64,000 nucleotides of DNA from Bedellia somnulentella (lineage: Eukaryota; Arthropoda; Insecta; Lepidoptera; Bedelliidae), in NCBI GenBank assembly GCA_963576735.1, contig OY755186.1, positions 16,169,970 through 16,233,969 on the forward strand, written 5' to 3'. The translations under genes were made by a program, and so were the position numbers. Shown piece by piece: positions 43,365 to 53,805 of the stretch; the first letter of the stretch is position 1, and every line of letters begins with the position of its first letter. The notes under the pieces are model-generated. The model ran no database searches. It had not been told where the DNA came from and saw nothing but the letters and a program-made list of their open reading frames with translations.

Positions 43365-43497
43365 AGACCTGCCCCTTATCACGTGAGTACACTGTCCAAG
43401 CAAAACTTAGTTACTCTAAACACAAAGTTACAATATCAAATGATATTTAGAAGTATAGTACCTCTACCAACCCCTTCGGGAATATGTGGCGTGAACG
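43365..43497 (+). repeat. S2 3' part, diverged
   Basis: GCCCCTTATCACGTGAGTAC through CCAACCCCTTCGGGAATATG and GGCGTGAACGTAA. The 5' part dissolves into 43210-43360. Confidence 0.7.
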
Positions 43498-43803
43498 TAA
43501 AATCTAACAACTCTTTAAAATAGTAACAAAGCACATTTTTTTGAAAGTCATTTTTTTTCATTCGTTGTGGTTTTTAATAAACCTGCTGCTACGGTATATC
43601 TCAAGAATGAGTTATGAAAAATTTAATTTATTCTGAAACGGCTATGAAATTGTCGAGACGAATAAAAAGGCAACGTACAAAATAAACGTTTACCTAAAGT
43701 TTTAATCGTTCAACTTAATAGAAACGGTATAACGTCTTATCTTTCGTTTTATACATGTACTATAATTAATGTTAAGGATTAGGTATGAAATTTACTCTAA
43801 ATG
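43498..43803. other. AT-rich DNA, nothing recognised
   Basis: No supported feature. Confidence 0.5.
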
Positions 43804-43970
43804 CATACATACATACATACCTACATACACATACTACCATAAATCCTAAAATGAATGAGCTCTGGCTTTAGAGTAAGAAACTCTTTAGCCACATTTGGAC
43901 TTTTATAGGAGACAAGATTTATTATTTCTTTATTTATTTCTACCATCTTGTCAATGTGTAGTAAAAAGGA
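43804..43970 (-). repeat. R1 fragment, diverged
   Basis: (ACAT)n tail and 3' portion only, then a scrambled CCATCTTGTC block. Confidence 0.6.
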
Positions 43971-44056
43971 AAAACTTCTTCGGGCAATAATATGCTTGAG
44001 AACACTGGTTTTACTTTACTGCTACTTTACTACTTTACTTTACTACGTTTACTTTT

Positions 44057-44256
44057 ACTGGCTTAGAATAGCACTACCCCATTTCTTCCAGTGGGTGTAC
44101 GTAAGAGGCGACTAACGGTATTGGGGCTTTTAAGGGGTTTTGGGCGATGCGGTTGGAGACCCATTACCATCACTTTCCAAAAGTGGTTGAGGAATTTTTA
44201 ATTCCTTAGCTCTGGCTACCCCTTCTAGGGATTTGTTGAGTATATGTATGTATGTA
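44057..44256 (+). repeat. R1 copy with deletions
   Basis: Missing the first ~20 bases and the AACCTTTATTTTACCATCTT block; the tail is (TATG)n. Confidence 0.82.
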
Positions 44257-44454
44257 ACTTATAATATAGGCGATGTGTCTGAGAAAATTAGATGACATGA
44301 GACGGTATGGCGAGTCTCTGACAAGAGCGACGTTGTTAGTTATATATTCAGCTGTCAGCAATGCTATATAGTACAATTCAGTTCACACAGCGTTTTACTC
44401 TAGTCTAAATGAAATTTATCACTTTTCTGAATTTCAGAAAAAATACTAGAACTT

Positions 44455-44535
44455 CCAAATGTGGCTGAGATGTTTCTAGCTCTGAAGCTCTGGCTTCCCC
44501 TTTTTGGGATTTACCGTGGTTATAAGTATGTACGT
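44455..44535 (+). repeat. R1 3' fragment, subfamily B
   Basis: AACTTCCAAATGTGGCTGAG through CCCCTTTTTGGGATTTACCG. Confidence 0.7.
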
Positions 44536-44698
44536 AGAATAAAATCACTTGCGTGAGAAACTTCTAGAGACGTAGCCAGCCATTCACCCCTACTTTCACA
44601 TTTTTCCTTTGTTTGAACTCATATACCGGTCAAGTTATTATAACCAAACTTTGCATGATAGCTTAAGTTTTTGAAAAGTAGCAACAAATATAAGTTTT

Positions 44699-44833
44699 AC
44701 ATACATATACATATACACTTTTGGAAGGTTGAGTGGGGAAAATATGGTGAAATAAAGGTCTCCTACCGCATCGCCCAAAAAACACCCACCGGAAGAAATG
44801 GGATAGTGCTATTCTAAGCCGACACTATACAGC
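44699..44833 (-). repeat. R1 copy, heavily deleted
   Basis: The tail is joined directly to ACTTTTGGAAGGTTGAGTGG; the 5' end CCGACACTATACAGC is kept. Confidence 0.75.
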
Positions 44834-45418
44834 ACAAATAGCAAAATAATGCTTATCTAAATTATTCAGAAAGTTTGAAGAATCAAATTATTAGTTGTTT
44901 TGTCCATAAACAATATGCGATACTCCTAAATAACAAAAGCTTAAATGAGAAAGGAAGGATGGATCGTAAGTATTAAATAAAATTAATCCAAAAAATTCAC
45001 GTAAGCTTATTCATAAAACTAAAATAAGCAACATTAAATAATATTTTGTTTGCATTCCTCTCAGAGCCTCACTTCACCGCTGCCTCGTCATTGTTATGTT
45101 AAACATGGTACGTCCTGATGTGTTCTCATTAAATTATACTGTTTCATGGAAATCGAAGAATTCTCGTTTATTTGTAGTAAATTGCAATTTAATATCTAAG
45201 CCTTTGAAAAGCTTTAAGAATTTGCTATTTTGAGTCATTAAATGGTAAAGGTAAGTGGGCGTAACACTATTCAAATCTTTTATGTATGTCTTGTTAAATG
45301 TTGTCAGTTAATTTAATCTTTTAGCTATGAGATTCTTGGAAAATATTCATACAAGTTTTAACTTCCATTTTCCATCTGTTGTGTTTTATTGACTCAAAAT
45401 AAAGAGCACTGAATTATT
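44834..45418. other. Unassigned DNA with a candidate micro-exon
   Basis: 45065-45107 (43 nt) lies between TTGCATTCCTCTCAG and GTACGT and is open in the phase left by the Shaw pore exon (SLTSPLPRHCYVKH). It does not resemble the known Shaw C-terminus, so it is only a candidate. Confidence 0.25.
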
Positions 45419-45507
45419 TCTTACAACGAGTGTTGTGTAAGGTGACTAAGCGTTTTGTGGCTTTTTAAGTGATGATCGATTTGACCGGAGACCAATTACC
45501 AAAAATC

Positions 45508-46131
45508 TGTGGTGTGTACGCATAAATAATCATATTTATTTATTTACATCCCACACTATATTATTTAATTTATATCTACTTAGTATTATTTATTTATACT
45601 ATTAATACAACACACGTAAAAATTAAATTCATACACACAAATATATTTACTTACATTTAGTATAATTATAATCATCATAACACACGCATACAGTTTATCG
45701 TCGCGCAAGATCATCTCGGTCGAGCCACGATGACTGTAGCTGCGCGCAACACTACCACCTCTGTTTTACGCACACACAGCTGCGCGCCTGCGCAAGCGCC
45801 AGTGGTAGGGATGCGTCGCCGGCCGGTCACGGTCAAGGTTACGCCAGTCGTTAACTTGATTTCTTTCTCGCTTCTCGCCGCCTTACTCAATAATTTGTTT
45901 CGCGAAGTATTTTGTTATTCTACTTTGTGCTATCTGTTATTTTATCCTGTGTTATTTTTGTTCTCTTCTATTCTATCATTCATATCGTACTATTATCCTT
46001 CTATTAATTTGTGAGTGTAAATTGTGTTTGTGTTCTTTACGGAAATAAACTTTGAACCGTAAGTGAGGACTTGTTATTTAGTAGCTAGTAAGTGCTATTC
46101 ACTACCTCACCACCACACATTCTACCCCATA
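45508..46131 (+). repeat. 5' LTR
   Basis: 624 bp, beginning TGTGGTGTGTACGC. The AT-rich first half is followed by a CpG-rich block (about 45700-45850; GCGCGCCTGCGCAAGCGCC) and a polyadenylation signal AATAAA at 46044-46049. It differs from the 3' LTR at 45732 only (G here, A at 50435). Confidence 0.95.
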
Positions 46132-46132
46132 C

Positions 46133-46141
46133 TGGTGACCC
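46133..46141 (+). other. Primer-binding site, tRNA-Trp type
   Basis: TGGTGACCC starts one base after the LTR. It complements the 3' end of animal tRNA-Trp (GGGTCACCA), the primer reported for CsRn1-clade elements. Complementarity weakens after nine bases. Confidence 0.75.
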
Positions 46142-46160
46142 TCGAAGAACACGTGGAAAT

Positions 46161-47066
46161 ATGAGTGACTCAGAATATGAAGACACGCAAGCCGGCGGTG
46201 TTACTAAGCGCGCGCAGACAAAGAAAGCTATGACCAGTAGCGCATTTACTGACTCACCCACATCATCGAAAATGTCGTTGAAAATACCAACCTTTTCACC
46301 AGATGATCCTGAGATTTGGTTCGCGTTATTGGAAGGTCAGTTCCGTAGTTTGGGCATATCTGATGACGACCAAAAATACCATCACGTGGTTTCGAATATC
46401 GATGTCACTCAGGCGAAAACGGTACGAGACGTTATTATTAACCCACCCGACGACAATAAATATAGAAAAATTAAATCGGAACTGATAAAACGGTTAACCG
46501 CTTCCCGCGAAAATAAGGTGCGACAATTGTTGACGCACGAGCAGATCGGTGATCGGAAGTCATCCCAGTTCCTGCGTCACCTGATGGATTTGGCCGGACC
46601 TGATGTTCCCGCCGAATTCATTAAATCAATTTGGAGTAGCCGACTGCCATCATCCATCCAGACTGTTTTGGCGAGTCAACCATCTCTGGGACTAGACCAG
46701 CTGGCCGAATTGGCCGACCGCGTCCAGGAGATCAGTGGCTCTCACCAAGTTGCAGCCGTCCAGCCGTCTACATCTACGGGAACTCGGACGAACTCAGCAG
46801 CGACTGAGGAGTTGGCCGAACTACGGCAGATGGTGAAAGCTCTCACCGTGAAGCTAGATGTGCACACTCGAGCCTCATGTTGCTCTGCTAGCCGTGGAAG
46901 ACCGCACGAACGACGTAGATCTTCGTCACGTCAGCGAAGCAGATCCAGCTCCAGTTATCAGAAGCATCCGCTCTGCTGGTACCATGCGAAGTTCGGTGCA
47001 GATGCTCGCCGGTGCATCAAGCCCTGCAACTTCTCCAAGGCGGAAAACTCCACCAGCAGTCGTTAA
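46161..47066 (+). CDS. Gag of the LTR retrotransposon
   Basis: 301 residues from the ATG at 46161. The frame is open for 69 bases upstream, but only through the LTR end and without another ATG context. Residues about 35-190 form an alpha-helical capsid-like region ([50 protein letters not shown]), followed by a Ser/Arg-rich basic stretch ([12 protein letters not shown]). Near the C-terminus is [18 protein letters not shown], a C-H-C-C zinc finger replacing the usual CCHC knuckle and diagnostic for the CsRn1-like group. It builds the particle and binds RNA. The stop at 47064-47066 lies inside the start of pol. Confidence 0.9.
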   Translation: MSDSEYEDTQAGGVTKRAQTKKAMTSSAFTDSPTSSKMSLKIPTFSPDDPEIWFALLEGQFRSLGISDDDQKYHHVVSNIDVTQAKTVRDVIINPPDDNKYRKIKSELIKRLTASRENKVRQLLTHEQIGDRKSSQFLRHLMDLAGPDVPAEFIKSIWSSRLPSSIQTVLASQPSLGLDQLAELADRVQEISGSHQVAAVQPSTSTGTRTNSAATEELAELRQMVKALTVKLDVHTRASCCSASRGRPHERRRSSSRQRSRSSSSYQKHPLCWYHAKFGADARRCIKPCNFSKAENSTSSR

Positions 47067-50000
47067 TGGCGACAGATGACTGCTGTGCCTCTTCAGGTCG
47101 CCTCTTCGTCACCGACCGCAGTACGAGTACCCAGTTCCTAGTGGACACTGGCAGTGACCTCTGCGTCTACCCTCGTTCTGCACTTCGGGAGCGTCGAGCC
47201 AGGACAGACTTTCAACTCAGCGCAGCCAACGGAACGACCATTGAGACTTTCGGTTTTGTGCAGCTAAGTTTAAATTTAGGTTTAAGGCGTAGTTTTGCTT
47301 GGCGATTTATTGTAGCTAATGTAACTAAACCCATAATAGGCGTAGATTTTCTTAGCTTCTACAATTTAATGGTTGATTGTCGCAACCAACGCCTTGTAGA
47401 CAATACAACTACGCTGTCTTCAGTTGCTTATATGGCTAAGGCTGACATTTTTTCTGTAAAGGTTACGACTGGCGATAGCATTTACCACAGTATTCTGGAA
47501 AAGTTTCCAGATATTACACGACCTGCCGGCACACCCAACATCACAAAACACAACACAGTTCACCACATTAGAACTACATCTGGACCTCCTATCTCGTGCA
47601 CACCACGAAGACTAGCTCCAGATAAACTCAAAATTGCAAGGCAAGAGTTTGAGCTTATGCTCAGTAACGGCACAGCGCGTCCTTCTGAGAGTCCTTGGGC
47701 TTCTCCTTTACATTTGGCTCCAAAGAAGGATAACGGTTGGAGACCCTGTGGCGATTATCGTTTGCTCAATGCAAGGACTATCCCTGACAGTTATCCTATT
47801 AGGCATATTCACGATTTCGCCCATAGCATTGCTGGTTGCACTGTCTTTTCTAAAATCGACCTTTTGAAGGCATACAACCAAATTCCCGTTTTTGAGGCCG
47901 ATATACACAAAACAGCGATCACTACACCCTTTGGACTGTTCGAATTCCCATACATGACCTTCGGTTTACGAAATGCAGGTCAAACATTTCAAAGGTTTGT
48001 AGATGAGATAACCAGAGGCCTAGACTTTTGCTATGCGTTTTTGGACGATTTTTTGGTGTTCTCCAAGGACAATGAGGAGCACAAAGAGCACCTGCATCAG
48101 CTGTTTACAAGAATGCAGAACTACGGCGTTGTTGTGAACACCGCAAAATGCGAGTTTGGCGTACCAGAGGTAACATTTCTTGGCTACCGTATCTCTGCGT
48201 CGGGCACCAAGCCCTTAGAGTCAAAGGTGGCGGCCATTAACGACTACCCTACACCTCAAACAGTAAGGCAACTCAGGCGATTTTTAGGTATGATAAATTT
48301 TTATAGGCGCTTCATACCTCAGTCCGCTTCAATCCAAGCTCCCTTGAACGCTTTGCTCACTGGTTCTGTTAAAGCATCTCAACCTGTTGACATCACCGGT
48401 AATGCTTTAACAGCTTTTGTTAAATGTAAGGAGAGCCTCGCCAATGCTACATTACTTGCCCACCCAGATTGTGAAGCCAAACTTGCTCTGGTAACAGATG
48501 CATCAGATTTGGCAATGGGAGCAGTATTGCAGCAATATAAAGATAGCGAATGGCAACCACTAGCTTTCTTTTCGCGGAAGTTGAGCCCCACTCAACAAAA
48601 GTATTCCCCATACGACCGCGAACTCCTGGCTATCTACGAAGGTATTAAATACTTCCGACACATGTTGGAGGCTAGGCACTTTATTATTTACACCGACCAC
48701 AAGCCGATCAGTTTTGCTTTCAGCGAAAGAAAAATTAACTGTTCGCCTCGCCAGTACCGACACCTCGATTATATATCTCAGTTTACCACAGATATCAGAC
48801 ATATATCTGGTAAAGACAATGTTGTAGCCGACCCGTTGTCACGCATTGAGGAATTACAGGCCCCATTAGATTTAAGTGTTTTAGCTTCGTCCCAGAGCTC
48901 TGACCTGGAGCTATCTCAACTTCTAGGTGGTGAATCATCACTCCGCCTTAAAAAGTTGATAGTCCCCGGATCAGACTCCGAAATCTACTGTGACGTCAGT
49001 ACCGACTCACCTAGACCTTTCGTGACTAAGCCTCTTAGGAAGATTGTTTTTGAAAGCCTCCACAGTCTCAGTCACCCAGGCGCAAACGCCACAGCCAAAC
49101 TGGTTGCTGAGCGTTTCGTTTGGCCCGGTGTGCGCAAAGATTGTAGGGCGTGGACACAGCAGTGCTTAGCCTGTCAGCGTGCCAAAGTACATCGCCACGT
49201 GTCTTCACCATTAGGCACTTTCGATCTACCCCGTGCGCGATTTGCTTTTATTCACGTGGACATTGTTGGCCCTCTACCAATTTCCCAAGGCTTTCGTTAC
49301 TGTCTCACTGCCGTGGATCGTTTCACGCGCTGGCCCGAAGTCACACCAATGGCTGACATGACTGCAGAAACGGTTGGGAAGGCATTAATATCGTGGATAT
49401 CCAGATTTGGATGTCCTAGTGATATTGTCACTGATCGCGGACGACAGTTTGAATCTTCCCTTTTCCAATACCTTGGAAAAGTGGTCGGATTCAAGCATCG
49501 TAGAACCACCGCGTATCACCCAGCCTGCAACGGCCTAGTGGAACGATTCCATCGCCAGTTGAAAGCGGCCATCATGTGTCACGCTGACAGCAACTGGGTA
49601 GAAACCTTGCCCCTTGTCCTACTAGGCATTAGAAGCGCATACAAGGAGGACCTCAAAAGTTCGTCAGCTGAACTGGTTTATGGTGAACCGTTACGGTTGC
49701 CTGGTGAATTTTTTCAGCCCACGACTACCCAATCCACCGATATATCGGATTTCACTTCCCGGTTACATCTAACCACAGCTAAACTACGTCCCTCACCCGC
49801 AGCTCGGCACTCTAAAAGCAAAATATTCGTCCACAAAAACCTTTTAACGTCCAGCCATGTATTTTTAAGAGACGACACGGTTCGAACATCATTGCAACCA
49901 CCATATGCTGGTCCGTACAAAGTGTTAGAACGTAGTGACAAATACTTTAAAATTTTAGTAAAGGGTAAAACCGCGACAGTGTCCATAGACCGCCTTAAAC

Positions 50001-50188
50001 CAGCCTATACACTGTTAGACCAGTCTCCTTTACCTCCCTCAACCCCCGTTCCCATTACCCCTTATACTTCCTATTCAGAACCCTCTCCAGATCCACCCCC
50101 TGTAGTCCTTATTCCCCAAGCTCAGGATGACGTCATAAGGACACGCTCGGGCCGTGTAGTCCATTTTCCCGATTTTTATCGACCCTAA
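47012..50188 (+). CDS. Pol: protease, reverse transcriptase, RNase H, integrase
   Basis: 1,058 open codons in the -1 frame relative to gag, overlapping it by at least 55 bases. The first listed codon is GTG, so expression by ribosomal frameshifting is likely and the true N-terminus is in gag. Domains in order: aspartic protease (FLVDTGSD, ~45); RT with [50 protein letters not shown] and the FLDD catalytic box (~343); RNase H (LVTDASD, ~493; [24 protein letters not shown]); integrase zinc finger (HSLSHPG ... CLACQRAKV, ~685-724); integrase core with D (HVDIVGP), D ([10 protein letters not shown]) and E (NGLVERFH) spaced D-35-E; and a GPY-type C-terminal module (YAGPYKVLE). No stop or missing catalytic residue was seen. 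Confidence 0.95.
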   Translation: MHQALQLLQGGKLHQQSLMATDDCCASSGRLFVTDRSTSTQFLVDTGSDLCVYPRSALRERRARTDFQLSAANGTTIETFGFVQLSLNLGLRRSFAWRFIVANVTKPIIGVDFLSFYNLMVDCRNQRLVDNTTTLSSVAYMAKADIFSVKVTTGDSIYHSILEKFPDITRPAGTPNITKHNTVHHIRTTSGPPISCTPRRLAPDKLKIARQEFELMLSNGTARPSESPWASPLHLAPKKDNGWRPCGDYRLLNARTIPDSYPIRHIHDFAHSIAGCTVFSKIDLLKAYNQIPVFEADIHKTAITTPFGLFEFPYMTFGLRNAGQTFQRFVDEITRGLDFCYAFLDDFLVFSKDNEEHKEHLHQLFTRMQNYGVVVNTAKCEFGVPEVTFLGYRISASGTKPLESKVAAINDYPTPQTVRQLRRFLGMINFYRRFIPQSASIQAPLNALLTGSVKASQPVDITGNALTAFVKCKESLANATLLAHPDCEAKLALVTDASDLAMGAVLQQYKDSEWQPLAFFSRKLSPTQQKYSPYDRELLAIYEGIKYFRHMLEARHFIIYTDHKPISFAFSERKINCSPRQYRHLDYISQFTTDIRHISGKDNVVADPLSRIEELQAPLDLSVLASSQSSDLELSQLLGGESSLRLKKLIVPGSDSEIYCDVSTDSPRPFVTKPLRKIVFESLHSLSHPGANATAKLVAERFVWPGVRKDCRAWTQQCLACQRAKVHRHVSSPLGTFDLPRARFAFIHVDIVGPLPISQGFRYCLTAVDRFTRWPEVTPMADMTAETVGKALISWISRFGCPSDIVTDRGRQFESSLFQYLGKVVGFKHRRTTAYHPACNGLVERFHRQLKAAIMCHADSNWVETLPLVLLGIRSAYKEDLKSSSAELVYGEPLRLPGEFFQPTTTQSTDISDFTSRLHLTTAKLRPSPAARHSKSKIFVHKNLLTSSHVFLRDDTVRTSLQPPYAGPYKVLERSDKYFKILVKGKTATVSIDRLKPAYTLLDQSPLPPSTPVPITPYTSYSEPSPDPPPVVLIPQAQDDVIRTRSGRVVHFPDFYRP

Positions 50189-50198
50189 CCAGGTCTTT

Positions 50199-50210
50199 GG
50201 GGGGGAGTGA
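50199..50210 (+). other. Polypurine tract
   Basis: GGGGGGGAGTGA directly precedes the 3' LTR, the expected plus-strand primer. Confidence 0.85.
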
Positions 50211-50834
50211 TGTGGTGTGTACGCATAAATAATCATATTTATTTATTTACATCCCACACTATATTATTTAATTTATATCTACTTAGTATTATTTATTTAT
50301 ACTATTAATACAACACACGTAAAAATTAAATTCATACACACAAATATATTTACTTACATTTAGTATAATTATAATCATCATAACACACGCATACAGTTTA
50401 TCGTCGCGCAAGATCATCTCGGTCGAGCCACGATAACTGTAGCTGCGCGCAACACTACCACCTCTGTTTTACGCACACACAGCTGCGCGCCTGCGCAAGC
50501 GCCAGTGGTAGGGATGCGTCGCCGGCCGGTCACGGTCAAGGTTACGCCAGTCGTTAACTTGATTTCTTTCTCGCTTCTCGCCGCCTTACTCAATAATTTG
50601 TTTCGCGAAGTATTTTGTTATTCTACTTTGTGCTATCTGTTATTTTATCCTGTGTTATTTTTGTTCTCTTCTATTCTATCATTCATATCGTACTATTATC
50701 CTTCTATTAATTTGTGAGTGTAAATTGTGTTTGTGTTCTTTACGGAAATAAACTTTGAACCGTAAGTGAGGACTTGTTATTTAGTAGCTAGTAAGTGCTA
50801 TTCACTACCTCACCACCACACATTCTACCCCATA
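50211..50834 (+). repeat. 3' LTR
   Basis: Same length and sequence as the 5' LTR at a constant offset of 4,703 bases, apart from one substitution at 50435. AATAAA lies at 50747-50752. Confidence 0.95.
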
Positions 50835-51237
50835 AATCTATATTTGTCAACCTTTTCCCCACGCAACTTCCATAAGTGATTGTGGATTTTTAATTCTAAA
50901 ACCATGGCTACCCTTTTTGTGATTTAAAGCCGTGAGTATATACAATATAGGTACCTTTTGATTCATCTTTCTCCTCTTAAAATAATTTTGTTCTTATACT
51001 CTAAACACGCGTTGCTTTTGTAATATAAATTATTAATGTTCTCCAGTCTTTCTCTACCTTATGTAACGGCTGTAGCGAAAATTAATATGAATGAAATTGC
51101 CTAATTTCCAGTCAAGGCTTTAATTTTGACTTGTGACTGCCTAGTGCGTGCTATACTCAGGAATTTACTTAAGCATTTAATTTGTAAACAAAACCATTCG
51201 TTGCGGTAATTTTTCATATTTTAATTTTTATATAATT

Positions 51238-51607
51238 TAACATAACATAACATAACATAAACGTTCACGCCGAATATCCCCGAAGGGGTTGGCAGAGGTA
51301 CTAATCCTTCTGAACATCACGTGACTTTGTCACCTGGTGTTCAGAGTACCCACGTTTTGCATGGACAGTGTACTCACGTGATAGGGGGCAGGCCTATCGC
51401 CGTTTTGTACGAATACACTGTCACTTGACTAAGTACAACTCAGCCATGTGGGTTTCCTCACGATGTTTTCCCTCACCGTTAACAACCATGATAAATTAAC
51501 CACACATATGTCTTTAGAAAAGACAAATTGGTGTAGGCCCGACCCAGGATTTGAACACTAGTCGTTTGCACGATAACCGAGTGTTCTACCCACTGGGCTA
51601 TCACGGG
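51238..51607 (-). repeat. S2 copy, full length
   Basis: Four AACAT units form the tail at the left; the head at 51595-51607 ends CTATCACGG. It is one of the least diverged S2 copies and abuts the DNA transposon at 51616. Confidence 0.9.
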
Positions 51608-51936
51608 TTGTATATACAGGGTGGCTCATTCAAATCGGTCAGTATGGAAAAGTCTGAAACTATAAAACATACGAAGATTTGTTCTTAGGAACCATGTCAC
51701 CGATTTTGATAAAAAGAAAAACTGCATTCATACATTTGAAAAAAAAATTGTACCCAGCTCGGGAATCGAACCCGGTTGTTTTGAAAAAATAAACTTACAC
51801 TTTTTCTATTTTGATATCGATTGTGTAGGTCTTAAGCTGTAAATGTCTCCATAAAACATGATGTCGAAAATGAATAAAATGCATTGTTTTGACATACTTT
51901 AATTTCTCAAAGTAGGTGTTCGAAGTGACCACCATT

Positions 51937-52559
51937 TTTAGGGTTCCGTAGCCAAATGGCGAAAACGGGACCCTTATAGATTCGTCATGTCTGTCTGTCC
52001 GTCCGTCCGTCCGTATGTCACAGCCAGTTTATTCCGAAACTATAAGAACTACATTATTGGAAATTGGTGCGTAGATGTATTCTGTAAACCGCATTAAGAT
52101 TTTAAAATAAAATCTGAAAAAAAAACCAAAATTTTTAGGGTTCCCCATACATAGAACTGAAACTCAAAATTTTTTTTTTCATCAAACCTATACGTGTGGG
52201 GTATCTATCAAAAGGTATTTGAAAATGATGTTGAGGTTTCTTATATCATTTTTTTCAAAACTGAATAGTTTGCGCGAGAGACTTTTTCAAAGTGCTAAAA
52301 TGTGTGTCCCCCCCCCCGTAACTTCTAAAATATGGGCATGATAATACTGAAAAAAATATATGATGTGTATTACTATACAAACTACTAACGAAAATTGGTT
52401 TGAATGAGATCTAGCCCGTAGTTCTATTTTTAAACGTCATAAATCAAATTACTTACCTAATTTGGCTCCCATGATTTTCACACAAACGGGATTTTCTATA
52501 TATATGATAGTACGGAACCCTTAGTGCGCGATCCGACTCGCACTTGGCCGGTTTTTTTT
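51937..52559. repeat. GGGTTCCGTA repeat nested in the transposon
   Basis: Starts TTAGGGTTCCGTAGCCAAAT and ends GTACGGAACCC, then CGACTCGCACTTGGCCGG and a T-run, with GTCTGTCTGTCCGTCCGTCC near the left. I recall this as a very common lepidopteran noncoding repeat; its class is uncertain. A decayed end may lie at 59718-59750. Confidence 0.7.
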
Positions 52560-52685
52560 AATACAATTTTCAACACGTTTACGTAACGATCTTACTATAG
52601 CATTTTGTATCTTCATATGGTGAATTTGCGTAAAAATTTACTTTATGGCTGCTTTTGGGTCTTCAACTTCATCCTTAACGTAACC

Positions 52686-52916
52686 CTATAAAAAATAGTC
52701 TAGAGGCGTTAAATTGGGCGACCTCGCCGGCCATTTGATAGGGCCGTTCATACCAATCCATTTTCGCGGAAAGTTTTCATTTAAAAGTCTCTTGCTATTG
52801 TGAGCCGGGGCTTTGTCCTGTTGAAAATAAAGTTGTTCTCTTACTTCTGCTGACAAGAAACAAGAGTACCTTATTGTGAATGTTTGATGGAATGCAAACC
52901 ACATGATACGGTGCAT
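52686..52916 (-). pseudogene. Transposase C-terminal fragment (DDE, Tc1/mariner superfamily)
   Basis: 76 codons. LYFQQDKAPAHNSKRLL holds the second catalytic Asp (FQQD.AP.H), followed by FPRKWIGMNGPIKWPARSPN and LTPLDYFL with the final catalytic acid region. A stop (TAG) replaces the Trp expected after YFL; GYVKDEVEDPKAAIK continues in frame beyond it. The N-terminal DNA-binding domain and first catalytic Asp are absent. Confidence 0.8.
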
Positions 52917-53226
52917 GTATGTAATAACTTATTATTAATAAATTGATAGGCACAAACAGTCATAGAGACAATTTTACATGCCTGAACTTGTTGAATATTG
53001 TAACGGTGGTCACTTCGTACACCTACTTTGAGAAATTAAAGTATATCAAAACAATGCATTTTATTCATTTTAGACATCATGTTTTATTGAGATATTTACA
53101 GCTTAAGACCTACACAATCGATATCAAAATAGAAAAAGTGTAAGTTTATTTTTTCAAAACAACCGGGTTCGATTCCCGAGCTGGGTACAATTTTTTTTTC
53201 AAATGTATGAATGCAGTTTTTCTTTT

Positions 53227-53590
53227 AAAAGTGTGGTGTGAAAGATGATATTGTAAGAAAGATAGAAAAAGGAATGTTGAGATGGTTTGGGCACATAGAG
53301 AGGATGGATGATAGAAAATGGGTAAAAGGGATCTATAGAGCTAGTGTGGATGGTAATGTTAGTAGAGGACGACCACGGAGAACACACTTGGACCAAATTC
53401 AGAGTGTGCTCAAAAAGGCTGGCGTCCGAAGTATGAAGAATAAAAGACCATGTATGAAAAGATTGATGGATGTAAACGACGCTAGAGAGGTTTGTCAGGA
53501 ATTCAGGATCGTACGAAGTGGCGATCGATAGTGTCTGCCTACCTCAATGGGAATTAATGGCGTGAGTATATGTATGTATGTATGTATATT
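53227..53590 (+). pseudogene. L5 LINE, RT C-terminus and 3' end
   Basis: 98 open codons from KDDIVRKIEKGMLRWFGHIE, via NVSRGRPRRTHLDQIQ and AGVRSMKNKRPCMKRLMDV, to EVCQEFRIV. The pattern LRWFGH.ERM...GRPR..W.DQ is typical of the C-terminal part of RTE-like endonuclease-RT proteins. The RT core is absent. The 3' end CTACCTCAATGGGAATTAAT, GGCGTGAGTATATG, (TATG)n is the reference L5 3' module. Confidence 0.75.
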
Positions 53591-53633
53591 GATTGAAGTA
53601 AATATGATTTGCAGCAATGTACCTCCTATCTTA

Positions 53634-53793
53634 CATAACATAACATAAACGTTCACGCCGTTTATCCCCGAAGGGGTTGGCAGAGGTACCAATATTTCTG
53701 AACTCACATGGCAGCGCCATCTAGTGTCCAGAGAAGGTACCCACGTTTTGCTTAGACAGTGTACTCACGTGATAGGGGGCAGGCCTATCGCCG
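53634..53793 (-). repeat. S2 copy, 5' truncated, with 12-bp target duplication
   Basis: CCTCCTATCTTA at 53622-53633 and 53794-53805. Belongs to the GCGCCATCTAGTGTCCAGAG subfamily, like 14576. The tRNA head and half of the body are missing. Confidence 0.9.
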
Positions 53794-53805
53794 CCTCCTA
53801 TCTTA

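Larger units (their letters stand above)
45508..50834 (+). mobile_element. Complete Ty3/gypsy-class LTR retrotransposon, CsRn1/Kabuki type
   Basis: 5,327 bp with two 624-bp LTRs, a primer-binding site, gag, pol in a different frame, a polypurine tract, and target duplication AATC (45504-45507 and 50835-50838; AAATC if the LTR is one base shorter). Placement in the CsRn1 clade, which includes Kabuki of the silkworm, rests on the CHCC (not CCHC) gag finger, the tRNA-Trp-type primer site and the PR-RT-RNaseH-IN order; I infer it without alignment. No envelope gene is present, so this is a retrotransposon rather than a virus. All frames are open and the LTRs differ by one base, so insertion is very recent. 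It lies in sense with Shaw if that gene continues this far. Confidence 0.93.
45419..50944 (+). repeat. R1 copy split by the LTR retrotransposon
   Basis: R1 sequence at 45419-45507 (GAGTGTTGTGTAAGGTGACT ... GAGACCAATTACC) resumes at 50839-50944 (CTTTTCCCCACGCAACTTCC ... AAGCCGTGAGTATAT). The 4-5 bases at the break are duplicated. Confidence 0.8.
51616..53226 (-). mobile_element. Tc1/mariner-superfamily transposon with long TIRs, broken
   Basis: The left end starts CAGGGTGGCTCATTCAAATC. 51709-51934 and 53005-53226 are inverted repeats over about 222 bases with scattered mismatches. The right end lacks the outermost ~95 bases because an L5 fragment is joined at 53227. Each arm contains TGTACCCAGCTCGGGAATCG plus AACCCGG, which reads as a tRNA T-arm/B-box in reverse. 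Between the arms are a nested noncoding repeat and a transposase C-terminal remnant. A target duplication cannot be checked because one end is missing. Confidence 0.75.

Noticed and set aside
45730..46014. 94-residue frame repeated at 50505-50717
   Set aside because: It lies inside the LTRs, which explains the duplication. No protein is expected there.
52306..52318. C-run as a functional signal
   Set aside because: A poly(C) stretch occurs inside the GGGTTCCGTA repeat and seems to be a normal part of that family.
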